DNA of 64,000 nt from Mesorhabditis belari. Lineage: Eukaryota > Nematoda > Chromadorea > Rhabditida > Rhabditidae. The notes under the pieces are model-generated. The model did not search any database. It saw nothing but the letters and a program-made list of their open reading frames with translations, and was not told the origin of the DNA. The stretch lies in NCBI GenBank assembly GCA_958450365.1, contig CAUEEP010000875.1, forward strand, positions 62,001-126,000, given 5' to 3'. Shown piece by piece: positions 11,621 through 23,349 of the stretch. How positions within the stretch are numbered: position 1 is the stretch's first letter; the number at the start of each line of letters is the position of its first letter. Both the position numbers and the translations under genes were made by a program.

Positions 11621-12168
11621 GATTTCCATTTGGGAGCCGAGGACGTCGCACTCCAATTGACGTCGCCGCCATTTGGAGGTAGTCGATGGGAGCGCTACGT
11701 CGTCGTTTCTTTTTCATTTTTTTAAAGAGAAACACAAAATTTATCGCGTAAAACAATGATTTCAATTAATATGACAAAAGAAATGAAAAAGGAACGACGA
11801 CGCGTCGCCCCCATCGACTACCTCCCAGTGGCGGCGACGTCAATTGGATTCGTCAATTGGTCTTCGCGCAACGTCGCAATCCAATTGACGTCGCCGCCAC
11901 TGGGAGGTAGTCGATGGGGGCGACGCGTCGTCGTTTCTTTTTCAGTTTTTTCAAATCATTTGCTTCTTCGTCGTTTCTTTTTCGTTTTCAAATCATTTTC
12001 AATTTTGTTTTTTGTGTTGAAATGAGAAAACAATCTATTTCCATTTGGGAGCCGAGGACGTCGCAATCCAATTGACGTCGCCGCCATTTGGAGGCAGTCG
12101 ATGAGAGCGCCGCGTCGTCGTTTCTTTTTTGTTTTCAAATCATTTGTTTTTTGTCGAGATGGTTTTCG
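11621..12168. mobile_element. Foldback element, CAATTGACGTCGCCGCC family (left part)
   Basis: Three alternating copies of the same module seen at 7.5-8.3 kb, with the TTATCGCGTAAAACAATGAT arm at about 11740. The element is interrupted at 12168 by another insertion and continues at 12967. Confidence 0.75.
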
Positions 12169-12966
12169 GGGAGGTAGTCAAATGAGCGCCAAAAATTGAG
12201 CGCCAATCATTTCAGCGCCAATCATTTTAGCGCGCGTTCATTTCAGCGCCGCACCAAAAATGACTGGAAAACATTCATTTCAGCGCCGAATCAGCCCATT
12301 CTGTATATGCATGTTATTTTTGCATTTTCTGCATGATCTCAAAGTTTTTACTGTATGTTTTTATCTAAATCATCTAAAGATAAAAATAATTCTTGGCAGC
12401 AAAATAAACCAAAATAAATCATGAACAAAACGTTACTTTGACTCAGAGTGTTCCTTTGTCTCGCCACTTCTTGCGCAGTTCACGAGCCTAAGCAAAGAGC
12501 TATGTTAACTGTAAGCAAATTGTAAACGAAAACGGCAAGAAACGGTGAAAAAGCATGCTATTGGGGGAAAATATCATACAACTAGCAAATTTACACATTT
12601 TCATCAAAAAAACCTTAAATACGAGCTAATCTAACAATTTTTTCCGCGCATTTGGTGCCATGCCGTGCCCTAGGTCAAATGAGTGAAAAAGGGTAAAACA
12701 GAAGCAAAACCCTAAAAAACAGCAAAGGCAGCGTAGAAAGCAAAAATATTAAAATTTAGTCGCGCTGAAATGAACGTTTTCCAGTCATTTTTGGCCCGGC
12801 GCTTAAATGAACGTTTTTAGGCCTTTTTAATTTGGCGCTCAAATGATTGTTTTCCAGTCATTTTTGGCACGGCGCTCAAATGAGTGGCGCTGAAATAAGC
12901 GTGAGCCAAATCGTTGGCGCTGAAATGATTGGCGCCCAATTGTTGGCGCTCATTTGACTACCTCCC
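12169..12966. mobile_element. hAT-like MITE with 22-bp TIRs and 8-bp target duplication
   Basis: The ends GGGAGGTAGTCAAATGAGCG and its exact reverse complement enclose 798 bp, and GGTTTTCG occurs directly outside both ends (12161-12168 and 12967-12974). The body has many subterminal copies of TCATTTCAGCGCC in both orientations and no ORF. It sits inside the foldback family, whose uninterrupted copy near 8067 reads GGTTTTCGCGC, the expected empty site. The superfamily call rests only on the 8-bp duplication. Confidence 0.78.
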
Positions 12967-13215
12967 GGTTTTCGCGCAACGTTCCAATTGACGTCGCGGC
13001 CATTTGGAGGTAGTCGATGGGAGCGCTGCGTCGTCGTTTCTTTTTCATTTGCAAATCATTTGTTTTTTGTCGAGATAGTTTTCGCGCAACGTCGCATTCC
13101 AATTGACGTCGCCACCCTTTGGAGGTAGTGGATGGGAGCGACGCGTCGTCGTTTCTTTTTCATTTTTTTGTCATATTAATTGAAATTATTGTTTTACGCG
13201 ATAAATTTGAAACGA
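12967..13215. mobile_element. Foldback element, CAATTGACGTCGCCGCC family (right part)
   Basis: Continuation of the element broken at 12168: two further modules, then the TAATTGAAATTATTGTTTTA arm ending near 13205. Confidence 0.7.
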
Positions 13216-13510
13216 ATTTTGGAAAAATTAATTAAAATTAACAAACTGAAACGGGATTGAACAATTAACTTTGTAAATCCAAAAAAAGGAAAAGAAAAAA
13301 GTAGAGCGGAACTAGAGTGATCATTGCCAATCATTCAATCATTGCCTTGCATTCTACCCAACTGCCACTCGATGATCACTGCTTCAAAACATTTCTTTGT
13401 GACATTCCCTTGTGAGTAAGGTTGCCCAGTGTACAGTGTAGTTTTTTTACATTATCAGTTTTACAGATAATCTAGGAAAAAGATAGTGAGATTTATTCTA
13501 AACCTAGCTT
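13216..13510. other. No feature recognised
   Basis: AT-rich spacer between the foldback element and the duplicated segment flanking the mariner remnant. Confidence 0.4.
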
Positions 13511-13514
13511 TCTG

Positions 13515-13655
13515 CAGATCCTGCAGGTTTTGCAGCAGCAATTCTATTCTTTCTAAAATTTCTATAAATATATTTTTTGAATAGAGTAATGGGAAATGGG
13601 TTCAATTTTTTTAGTCATTGAATAGAATGGAATGAAAAGTGAAAAAGGAAAATGG
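13515..13655. repeat. Direct repeat flanking a mariner remnant (left copy)
   Basis: About 140 bp, including TTTTTTGAATAGAGTAATGG, recur with about 90% identity at 14752-14895 in the same orientation. The pair brackets the decayed mariner, as after a segmental duplication. Confidence 0.8.
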
Positions 13656-14350
13656 TAATCTGAGGGGAGCCAAATCGGGAGCATACGGCGAAGTAAAACC
13701 TCTCATTCTAGATGTAGTAAAACCTTCCATTCTAGATTCTCCAGTTTTTGCTGAGTCATCTTTGCAACGTGTGGTCTAGCGTTGTCATGGATGAACTTTA
13801 TCTTTGATGTGTCTACTCCTTGACGAATGAGAACTTCATTGACCCGATCAAGTTGCTGTTTGTAGAGATCGGATGTGACTGTTTGGCCGGTTTGTAGAAG
13901 CTCGAAATAAACAAGGCCCTTGTTATTCCACCATACTGAGAGCATGATCTTTTTCCCGTGAATGTCCGGTTTCACGGTCGGATTTGGCCGTTCTCCTGCT
14001 CCTAGTCATTTCCGTTTTCGAATAGTATTATCGAAATGGATCCACTTCTCATCTCCAGTAACGAGAGAATCAAAAAAGCCATGATCTTTAGCGTGGCGGA
14101 TGAGGATTCCGGGAATAGCGACCCGTGAAGCCTTTTTTGCACTGCTTAACTCGTGAGGAAGCCATTTTCCGCATCTGATCGTCTTTCCAATGGCGTAGAG
14201 ATGGAGTAGAATTTGAACATAGAAACCGTTGAGCAATTTCACGCGTCGTTTGACATGGATCCGATTCGAGCCCTCAAAGATTCGAGCCCTATATCGTTGT
14301 CTACCGCTTGAGGTCGACCAGAGTGTTTATCATCCTCGAGACTTTCATCT
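13645..14350 (-). pseudogene. Decayed mariner transposase
   Basis: Reading leftwards, fragments in several frames resemble a mariner transposase: DESLEDDKHSGRPQAVDND near 14340, GKWLPHELSSAKKASR near 14165, SLVTGDEKWIHFDN near 14060 (first catalytic Asp), WWNNKGLVYFELLQTGQTV near 13920, HDNARPH near 13780 (second Asp), and a frameshifted PYAPDLAP...SDYHF-like stretch near 13660 (third Asp). Stops and frameshifts separate the pieces and an internal duplication moved a C-proximal segment upstream, so no enzyme can be made. Confidence 0.85.
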
Positions 14351-14374
14351 AGCGGTCTAGCGTTGTCATGGATC

Positions 14375-14690
14375 AACTTTATCTTTGATGTGTCTACGAA
14401 TGAGAACTTCATTGACCCGATCAAGTTGATGTTTGTAGAGGTGGGGTTGGAGTTGCTGTTTGTAGAGGTGGGGTTGGAGTTGCTGTTTGTAGAGGTGGGG
14501 TTGGAGTTGCTGTTTGTAGAGGTGGGGTTGGAGTTGCTGTTTGTAGAGGTGGGGTTGGAGTTGCTGTTTGTAGAGGTGGGGTTGGAGTTGCTGTTTGTAG
14601 AGGTGGGGTTGGAGTTGCTGTTGGAAGAGGTCGGTTTGGAGTTGCTGTTTGTAGAGGTCGGTTTGTAGAGGTGTGACTGATTTGTAGAAG
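14375..14690. repeat. 27-bp minisatellite derived from transposase coding sequence
   Basis: About nine copies of a 27-bp unit starting GGAGTTGCTGTTTGTAGAGG. The unit matches the segment at about 13855-13870 that encodes LYKQQLD on the minus strand of the decayed mariner, so the array grew from a transposon fragment. The period is nine codons, which keeps long ORFs open on both strands. Confidence 0.93.
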
Positions 14691-14751
14691 CTACAAACAG
14701 CAACGGTTTGTAGAAGCTCGAAATACACAAGGACCTTGTTATTCCTAGCTT

Positions 14752-14897
14752 CCTGCAGATCCTGCCGGTTTTGCAGCAATTCTCTTCTATTCTTTCTCAA
14801 ATTTCTATAAACATATTTTTTGAATAGAGTAATGGGAAATGCGTGCAATTTTTTAGTCATTGAATAGAATGGAATGAAAAGTGAAAAAGGAAAATTG
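14752..14897. repeat. Direct repeat flanking a mariner remnant (right copy)
   Basis: Second copy of the 13515-13655 segment, starting CTGCAGATCCTGC and ending GTGAAAAAGGAAAA. Confidence 0.8.
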
Positions 14898-15884
14898 GAA
14901 GTGAGCACTTCCAGTGAGTTTATAGCTTTTTTTGTTTTTCAGAGAAAAGAGTAAAAGATTCAAATAAAAGAGGGAAAGAAGAAGAGAAAAAATAAAAATA
15001 AAAGCAGGAAAAGACCTCAATGCACTCATTCAACATTCAAATTTAACATTCAACATTCAACATTCGAAACTTTTTGCTTATCAATTCGATTTTAGCTTTG
15101 AAAATTGAGGAATCAAGTCGATTTTTTTGCTGTTTCACCGAAATTTTACCTTTTTCTATAGGTTTCTATTCAATTTTTCTGATAAAAGTTTGATTTTGAA
15201 AGAATTTTTTTATTTAAAAGGCAGAGGAAGGGAGAAGGAAGGAAGGAAGAAGGAAGGAAGAAAGGAAGATGGATGGAAGAAGGAAGAAAGAAAGAGGGAA
15301 GGAAGAAGGAAGGAAGGAAGAAGAAAGTAAGGAAGATGGATGGATGGAAGATTTGTTCTACCAAATCAATTTCTAAACAAAGAAAGAATTTTGCTTAACT
15401 TTTGTCAATTTCTATCAAAAAATCAAGCATTTCATTCTTCTTCGTCTCCAAAATCGAGCTAAACCTTTAGCTCTTTTCAAAAAGTTATTGCCGTCATGGC
15501 TGTGTAATTTGTTTCCTAGTCTGGAGATAAGTTTTGTAGTGATTATTGTTGGTTTAGATATAATCTTTATTACAGCGATAATAGTTGGTTCAGTGGTTTG
15601 AGATTGGGAGAGTAGAGATGTCGGCGGCTCGTTCACAGCCACGGCACATGTCGGCAGCTCGTTCAGAGCCACGGCACACCTCGGCAGCTCGTTCACATTG
15701 CTTTTATACGGAACTCAGGCGTTGGTCTCGTCTTGCACACAATGGAGTTGAACGGATAGCGACGCATATTAAATCTCGCACAATAGGCGTTCGTTCACAT
15801 AGGTGCCTAGCTGGCCATTTCCATACGTGGCGATCTCGATCACGAGATCGTCACGACAGGTTTGATCATAGGTTCGATCTCAGC
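14898..15884. other. No gene; purine-rich GGAAGGAAGAA tract
   Basis: A polypurine array (GGAAGAAGGAAG) fills 15222-15350. A threefold CGGC(A/G)GCTCGTTCAGAGCCA-like repeat lies at 15610-15695. No exon with splice sites was found. Confidence 0.5.
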
Positions 15885-16457
15885 AACAAGAACTAGAACA
15901 AGACCAAGAACTAGAACTAGAGCTAGAACAAGAACTAGAACAAGAACAAGAACTAGAACAAGACCAAGAACTAGAACTAGAACAAGAACTAGAACTAGAA
16001 CAAGAACTAGAACTAGAACAAGAACTAGAACTAGAACAAGAACTAGAACTAGAACAAGAACTAGAACTAGAACAAGAACTAGAACTAGAACAAGAACTAG
16101 AACTAGAACAAGAACAAGAACTAGAACTAGAACTAGAACTAAAGCTAGAACTAGAACAAGAACAAGAACTAGAACAAGAACTAGAACTAGAACAAGAACT
16201 AGAACTAGAACTAGAACAAGAACTAGAACTAGAACTAGAACTAGAACAAGAACTAGAACTAGAACAAGAACTAGAACTAGAACAAGAACAAGAACTAGAA
16301 CAAGACCAAGAACTAGAACTAGAACAAGAACTAGAACTAGAACTAGAACTAAAGCTAGAACTAGAACAAGAACAAGAACTAGAACAAGACCAAGAACTAG
16401 AACTAGAACAAGAACTAGAACTAGAACAAGAACAAGAACTAGAACAAGAACAAGACA
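15885..16457. repeat. AACTAGAACAAG minisatellite
   Basis: About 570 bp of 6-bp AGAACT/AGAACA units, mostly in 12-18-bp higher-order patterns. Plus-strand (TR)n and minus-strand (CS)n reading frames are by-products. The complementary motif (TTCTTGTTCTAG) forms a second array at 22.1-22.5 kb. Confidence 0.97.
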
Positions 16458-17440
16458 ATTGAAATCTTTTTCCCATCTTTTTCCTTTGCAACATCTTTAG
16501 GGCATTAGAAATTGTGTATTTTTTCTGTCATTAATCTGTCATTAATCATCTGTCATTAATCATTTAGAATAAATGTCGAATTTTTCTTTTTCTTGTGTCA
16601 AATTTAGCTTAAAACATTCGAAAAAAGTAAAAGATAAGAAATTTGATTGAGTTTTTGAAGTAGAGCATAATTTAAGCGATTATTTAACTAAAAAGTTCGA
16701 TTTCTTTGTGTTATTCCACTTTGGGCACCATTAGTTTTTGTTGAATGGAATTAAATGATTCTTAAAAATAAAGTCAGTAATAAAGAAGTGAAGGAATTGG
16801 CAAAAAAAGAGTCGATTTCCGGAGAGGAGATTGAAAGCTCGTTCTTTTCCTTTTTCCTTGAATCATTTCATTCTTTATTATATCAATAATGTAGAGTGAA
16901 ATGGATAAAAGTGTTCCTAAAAATACTAAATTGATGAATTTGAGGTTTTTCGAAGATTTGGAGGCTTTTTATTCGAGCTAATAAAGTAACTGGAGTAAGG
17001 GAGATCAAGTGCGTTGTGACGGCGAAGGCTTAGGGACCTTAGCTTCCCTTAGACCTTAGTCTACAGTACTTACAGCTAGCTTACAGTACCGCCAGCTAGC
17101 TTGCAGTACCTACAGCTTAGCTTTAGTTCCAACTGGCGGAAGGATGAGCTCTGGAATGTCTTCATACCAATGTCTAGTTTTGAGCCAGGCCTATAAATCG
17201 GAACTGTCTTGTCCAGGGAGGAAGGAATGATTCGCCGCCGATTCGGATCTTCAAACTGTTCATCTCTTTTCTATGAGATTCTCTCAATCATTTCATTCTT
17301 TATTATATCAATAATATAGAGTGAAATGTATAAAAGCGTTCTCAAAAAACTATATTCAATTTGAGATTTTTCAAAGATTTGGAACATTTTCTCTGGTAAT
17401 TGCGCTAAACACTGAGCTATTCGGTACTTCAATTTGCCAA
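16458..17440. other. Non-coding; internal 110-bp duplication
   Basis: The segment TCATTTCATTCTTTATTATA at about 16864 and its next 100 bases recur, diverged, at 17288-17400 in direct orientation. A short CAGCTAGCTTACAGTACC-like stretch lies between them at 17060-17115. Confidence 0.6.
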
Positions 17441-17444
17441 GAGA

Positions 17445-17790
17445 AAGAAGGAAAGACAATGGGAAGAAGAAAGGAAGAAAGAAAGGAGGAAGAAGGAAGG
17501 GAGAAGGACGAAAGGAAGATGGATTGATGGAAGAAGGAAGAAAGAAAGGAGGAAGGGAGAAGGAAGGAAGGACGAAAGGAAGATGGAAGGATGGAAGAAG
17601 GAAGAAAGAAGGGGGGGGAGGGGGGGCGAAAGGAGGGAGGGGGGGGGAAAGAGGGGGGGAGAAGGAGGAAGGACGAAAGGAAGATGGAAGGATGGAAGAA
17701 GGAAGAAAGAAAGAGAAGGAAGAAGGAGGAAGGAAGAAGAAAGGAAGAAGAAGGAAGGAAGGAAGGAAGAAGAAAGAAGGAAGTTGATGA
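17445..17790. repeat. Polypurine tract with long G runs
   Basis: GGAAGAAGAAAG-type repeats, almost free of pyrimidines on the plus strand. At 17610-17665 the tract turns into G runs of 7-10 (GGGGGGGAGGGGGGG-like), which could form G-quadruplex or triplex structures. Confidence 0.93.
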
Positions 17791-18258
17791 AGCTGATCAA
17801 ATTTGTATCATAGTTTTCAATTTTGATGCAATTGTATGCTTTTTCTGAACTCAGGCTCAGAGCTTAGAACTCTGAGCTTTTCAAAGTAAATCTTGAGTTG
17901 ATTTTTTTGCTCACTCGTAAACACATCCTTTCTAGCGCACAGAATTCTTTATTTTTTCTTTCTTATAATTTTTTTTTTATGGCCTTTTTTTTCTCAAGGT
18001 TGTTTTTTTTTGGGGGCTTTTTGTTTTTCCTCCTCCTTTCTCGCAATAACGGATTGAAAACGCTAAGAAAAGCTAGGTTTTTGAGTAAAAAGACACCAAA
18101 GAACAATCGAAATCTTCTGAATTCTCGATTGCTTTCTGTTTTTGTTATTTCACGCTCGATTTCCTCGATTTCCTCGATTTGTTATTTCACTCCGCTCAAT
18201 TTCCTGGCTTTTCCTTTCTTTTTAGAACTCTGATTGAGACATTTGATACCTTTTTAAA
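17791..18258. other. No feature recognised
   Basis: T-rich sequence between two purine tracts. A threefold TCGATTTCC repeat occurs near 18155-18175. Confidence 0.4.
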
Positions 18259-18261
18259 AGA

Positions 18262-18432
18262 GGAGAAGAAGGAGAAGAAGAGGAAGAAGAGGAAGAAGAG
18301 GAAGAAGGAGAAGAAGAGGAAGAAGAGGAAGAAGGAGAAGAAGAGGAAGAAGGAGAAGAAGAGGAAGAAGAGGAAGAAGGAGAAGAAGAGGAAGAAGGAG
18401 AAGAAGAGGAAGAAGAGGAAGAAGAGGACAGA
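18262..18432. repeat. GAAGAAGAGGAAGAAG array
   Basis: A/G-only triplet-based array (GAAGAAGAGGAA) of about 170 bp. Open frames are lysine-rich by-products. Confidence 0.95.
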
Positions 18433-18894
18433 AGAAGAAAGAAAGAAGAACAACAAAAAGAACAAAAAGAACGAACAAAAAGAACAAAAAGGTGTTTAAA
18501 GATAGCTCAAATTCTCATTTTTTCATTTTTCAAACAGATTTCACAAGATTTCACTCAAAAACAAGAAAAATTCACAAGATTCATTTGTTTTTTCATTCCA
18601 AAACTTGAAAAAACGATTTTGAAAAACGATTCTCACTTTGAAAGTAAATAAGTAAAGTCTAAAATTCTTTAGTAACCATTTTTGGATTGTTCTATAAAAT
18701 TTAGAGTTATTTTCAGTTGGACTAATCCCTCGAGAAGGGATTCCTAAGATCTAATATTGCTACCGGAAGCTTGATTTTCTCATTTTGCTCAAAATCAAAA
18801 TGGAACGTTTCATCCTCCGGCTCATCACGATTATCACTGGGAGTAAAGGTTTGTTCTTTTTAAAGCTTCAACTTTATTATCATTGAACTACTTT

Positions 18895-19345
<451 letters not shown>

Positions 19346-19849
19346 TCTAAAGCGAAGTATTAAGCTTTTGCGCGCGATAACTTGCTCCCGGAGGTTTTCA
19401 GCTACGCGGAATCCGACTTTTAGCTCCATTTTTAGAAAGGGACGAGGCTTAACATGGGCTACGGTAGTTTTATTCATTAGAAAGAAAGGAAGAGAGTTTT
19501 GCGCTGGTTTTATATCATCCAAAGTGGCTCTAGTGGCTTCATTGCTTCATAGCTTTTCAATGTATACTCTGTGCTATGTAAAGGCACCTTTCTAGCATAA
19601 GATTACTTGATTGTTAGCGGCGGATAGTTTTAGCAAGCAACTACTGTAATATTGCTCAACTACGGGTACGGTGGGGTTGTTTTAAATACAGCGTGACTCA
19701 GTGCTGAGTCAATGCTCAGTCACGGTTGTTTCTCGTGAATGACTGGACCAAATAAGCTTAAAATTTGCAAGAGGATGTAATTTTAGGTCTTCTTTCTTAA
19801 TCCGGCATTAGTTTTATTAGAAAATTGTGTGATTTTTTGTTAAAAAAGC

Positions 19850-20480
19850 GGAAAAACCGCGTTCGATGGTCTACAGAAAAAAAGATTTTGGGTATATGGG
19901 ATAAAAACCGATAAATCTTAGACAAACTGCCGCGCAAAAAATAGCACTGACAAAATAATTGAAAATTGAGGCAAATAACTAGGTTCTCGGGAAGTGTGCG
20001 TTCCAGGATTCGGTTTATAGAAGAGAAATTTATAGGTATACGGTATAAAAACCGATAAATCTTAGACCAATAGCTGGGCAAAAAAAGGAATGACAAAATA
20101 AGTAAAAATTGAGGCAAATAACTAGGTTTTTGGAAAGTGTGCGTTCCAGGATTGCGATTTCTGAAGAAAGATTTTGGGTATACGGTATAAAAACCGATAA
20201 ATCTTAGACAAACTGCTGAGCAAAAAAAGGAATGACAAAATAATTGAAAATTGAGGCAAATAACTAGCTTTTCGGAAAGTGTGCGTTCCAGGATTGGGTT
20301 TAGAAAAGAAAAATCTTTGGTATACGGTCTAAAAATCAATAAATCTTAGAGCAACAACGGGGCAAAAAAAGGAATGACAAAATAAGTAAAAATTGAGGCA
20401 AATAACTAGCTTTTCGGGAAGTGTGCGTTCCAGAATTGCGATTTCTGAAGAAAAATCTAGTTTCTTGAGTTCTAGGAGCC
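19850..20480. repeat. Tandem repeat of about 142 bp, four to five copies
   Basis: GTGTGCGTTCCAG recurs at about 19994, 20136, 20278 and 20420, each with AACCGATAAATCTTAGAC-like and GAGGCAAATAACTAG segments at fixed offsets. The period is not a multiple of three, so the minus-strand ORFs across it are unlikely to be coding. Confidence 0.85.
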
Positions 20481-21398
20481 GTGAAACTTTGGCTTCAAAA
20501 AAGGCTTTCATGGGTGAGTGATCGTGCCGAAATCTAGAAACCCTCTAAACGTTTACGGTAGGATTAGCTCTTTGTCGTTTACTGTGAATTCAATTTTTGT
20601 AAACTCCTTTCTGGTGGACTTGATTCTTCGTTTTTCCATTGCGTTTTTGTTTCAACCACTTTTCAAAAGCAAATCTTCATCAAAAATGAGCTAAATATCT
20701 CAAAATCGATTCTGAATTCTCAAAAAAAACAAAGGAAACAAAAAAACAAAGGAAACTTTTCCAACAAACGTTTCAAACTTTTTGTTTAAAACAAACTGAC
20801 TTTGAATCTTTGACTTTGACTTTGAATCTTTAAATCTGAAGCTTTAAATCGGAATTTTTAAATCTCAATCCTTCAAAATATTAAACTCATTGAATTTTCT
20901 GATTTATTTAATCCCTCTGTCTGTCCATCTGTCTGTCTGTCTGTCCGTCTGTCTGTCCCTCTGTCCGTCTATCCGTGCGCAAACGCGACGCTTCGTAGTT
21001 ACGTTTGCTCTATCGGTTTTTCAAAATATATGAAACTCATTGAATTTCTTGATTTGTTAAAGAGATTCAAAGAATTTCCCCGTTTTTCTTTTTGACATTT
21101 TTACATAAATTTTCAAGAAAACCCTTATTTTCTCATCGTTGAGCCGAAAGCTTTTCCGTGTGAATCTTCAAAAAAAATGGGAAATCGAATTTTGCATGTA
21201 AACAAATGCTGGCTAGAATTCTAGTTATTTAAAAATTTAGATCAATATAAATATAATATCAATATAAAGTTTAGAACAATCAAATCCAAGTTCCAATTGG
21301 TAGACTTAACAAAGAATTTCTCTAATCGATCCCGAAATCGATTCGCGATCCCGAAAACCCTCGGGGAGAAATTTTGAGCTGAATATGATAGATAGATA
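20481..21398. other. Non-coding; short second copy of the CTGT repeat
   Basis: At 20915-21012 a short CTGTCCGTCTGTCTGTCC stretch followed by GTGCGCAAACGCGACGCT and ACGTTTGCTCTA repeats the right part of the 18.9-19.35 kb repeat without the long expansion. The rest shows nothing recognisable. Confidence 0.6.
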
Positions 21399-21399
21399 T

Positions 21400-21612
21400 T
21401 GAGCTTCAGCTATTGAGCTTCAGCTATTGAGCTTCAGCTATTGAGCTTCAGCTATTGAGCTTCAGCTATTGAGCTTCAGCTATTGAGCTTCAGCTATTGA
21501 GCTTCAGCTATTGAGCTTCAGCTATTGAGCTTCAGCTATTGAGCTTCAGCTATTGAGCTTCAGCTATTGAGCTTCAGCTATTGAGCTTCAGCTATTGAGC
21601 TTCAGCTATTGA
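21400..21612. repeat. 14-bp minisatellite TTGAGCTTCAGCTA
   Basis: About 15 almost perfectly identical copies. The very low unit divergence points to recent expansion. Confidence 0.97.
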
Positions 21613-21890
21613 TCTAGCTGAATATCTGATATGATAGCTAGATCAATAGTTGATATCAGCTAGATCAATAGCTGATATCAGCTAGATCAATAGCTAATAT
21701 CATAGCTAGATCATAGCTAGATCAATATCTGATATCATAGCTAGATCAATAGCTGATAACAGCTAGATCAATAGCTGATATCAGCTAGATCAATAGCTAA
21801 TATCATAGCTAGATCATAGCTAGATCAATATCTGATATCATAGCTAGATCAATAGTTGATATCAGCTAGATCAATATCTGAATATCTTCT
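21613..21890. repeat. AGCTAGATCAATAGCTGATATC array
   Basis: Imperfect 20-24-bp units rich in self-complementary AGCTAGATC/GATATC, with a higher-order duplication (about 21640-21760 repeated at 21760-21880). Confidence 0.9.
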
Positions 21891-22077
21891 TTTAATGCTT
21901 ATAAAGTAAAAGAAATCTTTGTGGAAATGATTCTTTATGCGTTCTTTGTACGGTCGCGTAATTGCTCGTCAATCTTTATCTTGAATACATTTTCGTAATC
22001 GTTTCAGAAAGTCATTAGTCGTTTTTAATGACCTTCAATGTGATTCCAAGCTTTTTCCAAATCCCTTCAAAGACTGA

Positions 22078-22482
22078 ATTCTTGTTCTTGTTCTAGTTCT
22101 TGTTCTTGTTCTAGTTCTTGTTCTTGTTCTTGTTCTAGTTCTTGTTCTTGTTCTTGTTCTTGTTCTTGTTCTTGTTCTAGTTCTTGTTCTTGTTCTTGTT
22201 CTAGTTCTTGTTCTTGTTCTTGTTCTAGTTCTTGTTCTTGTTCTAGTTCTTGTTCTTGTTCTTGTTCTAGTTCTTGTTCTTGTTCTAGTTCTTGTTCTTG
22301 TTCTAGTTCTTGTTCTTGTTCTAGTTCTTGTTCTTGTTCTAGTTCTTGTTCTTGTTCTTGTTCTAGTTCTTGTTCTTGTTCTAGTTCTTGTTCTTGTTCT
22401 TGTTCTAGTTCTTGTTCTTGTTCTAGTTCTTGTTCTTGTTCTTGTTCTAGTTCTTGTTCTTGTTCTTGTTCTTGTTCTGTAT
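22078..22482. repeat. TTCTTGTTCTAG minisatellite
   Basis: About 400 bp of TTCTTG and TTCTAG hexamers, the reverse-complement motif of the array at 15.9-16.46 kb but without that array's AGAACTAAAG variants. Confidence 0.97.
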
Positions 22483-23348
22483 AAGTTGAAGTATAGGGGT
22501 GAATTTTGTTAAACCATTGCTCCCTACTGAACTATTGGATTGAATTTCGTTAATCTATTGCTCCCTACTGAACTATTGAATTGAATTTCGTAATCTAACG
22601 TAATCTACCGTAATCTAACGTACTCTAACCTTATTTATCACTGTCTAAATCTAAACTTTTTCCAAAAATAAACTCAACTTCCTTGTTTCCAATGAAAATC
22701 GGCGAAAAAGATAAAGGAAATTCGGGTGTCCCCAATTTTCTCGACTCTTTTTCGGAAAGAGCTTCAGCAATGTCTCCAACTTACATCAAAAAAAGGTCGG
22801 AAAAAGGCTGAGTGACAGAAAAGACGGGGAAAAGGATGATGGAAAAGAAAAGGAAAAGAAAATTTGGATGAAAAAGGTAGAGAGATTCGGCGACATACTC
22901 GAGAATTCTCATCCGTTTTTGCTGTCCTTCGTCACCCACCGTTTTTGCTGTCCTTTTTTGCAAGCTCCGACGTTGAATCTATTAGATTATAGTTAGTAGA
23001 ATGAATTCTTTGGATTTTAGAAATATTGGTGACGAGGAAAGGGACTTGGAAGCTTGCTTGATCTTGGTTTCAGGTTGATGATAACCCTGACAAACATTAA
23101 ACCAATGATCTATAACCAATGATCTAAATAAAGCAGCTAACAAGTCAGACCAGTCCAGAGTCCAGCTAAGCCATGTTCAAAGTTTGACCCTGGACCTGGA
23201 TCTGAACTAAACTCTGAGCCAGAACAGTTCCAGAACGTGGGCCAGGTCTTACTGGACTTCGTCTTGTCTAAAGGTCAGCTTGACTGTTGCCTTTCCCTTG
23301 TTAGAAAACAATTTTGTCATCGAATTACCAAGATTACAAAGAAGGAGT
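22483..23348. other. No gene called
   Basis: Two 60-bp copies of ATTGCTCCCTACTGAACTAT lie at 22515 and 22557. A minus-strand ORF at 22963-22781 has no convincing splice sites. Confidence 0.4.
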
Positions 23349-23349
23349 T

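Noticed and set aside
15862..16500. 212-residue ORF of TR dipeptides and its antisense
   Set aside because: Pure translation of the AGAACT/AGAACA array.
19797..20511. Minus-strand ORFs of 180 and 60 residues
   Set aside because: They cross a 142-bp tandem repeat whose period would shift frame in each unit, and repeat copies do not encode matching peptides.
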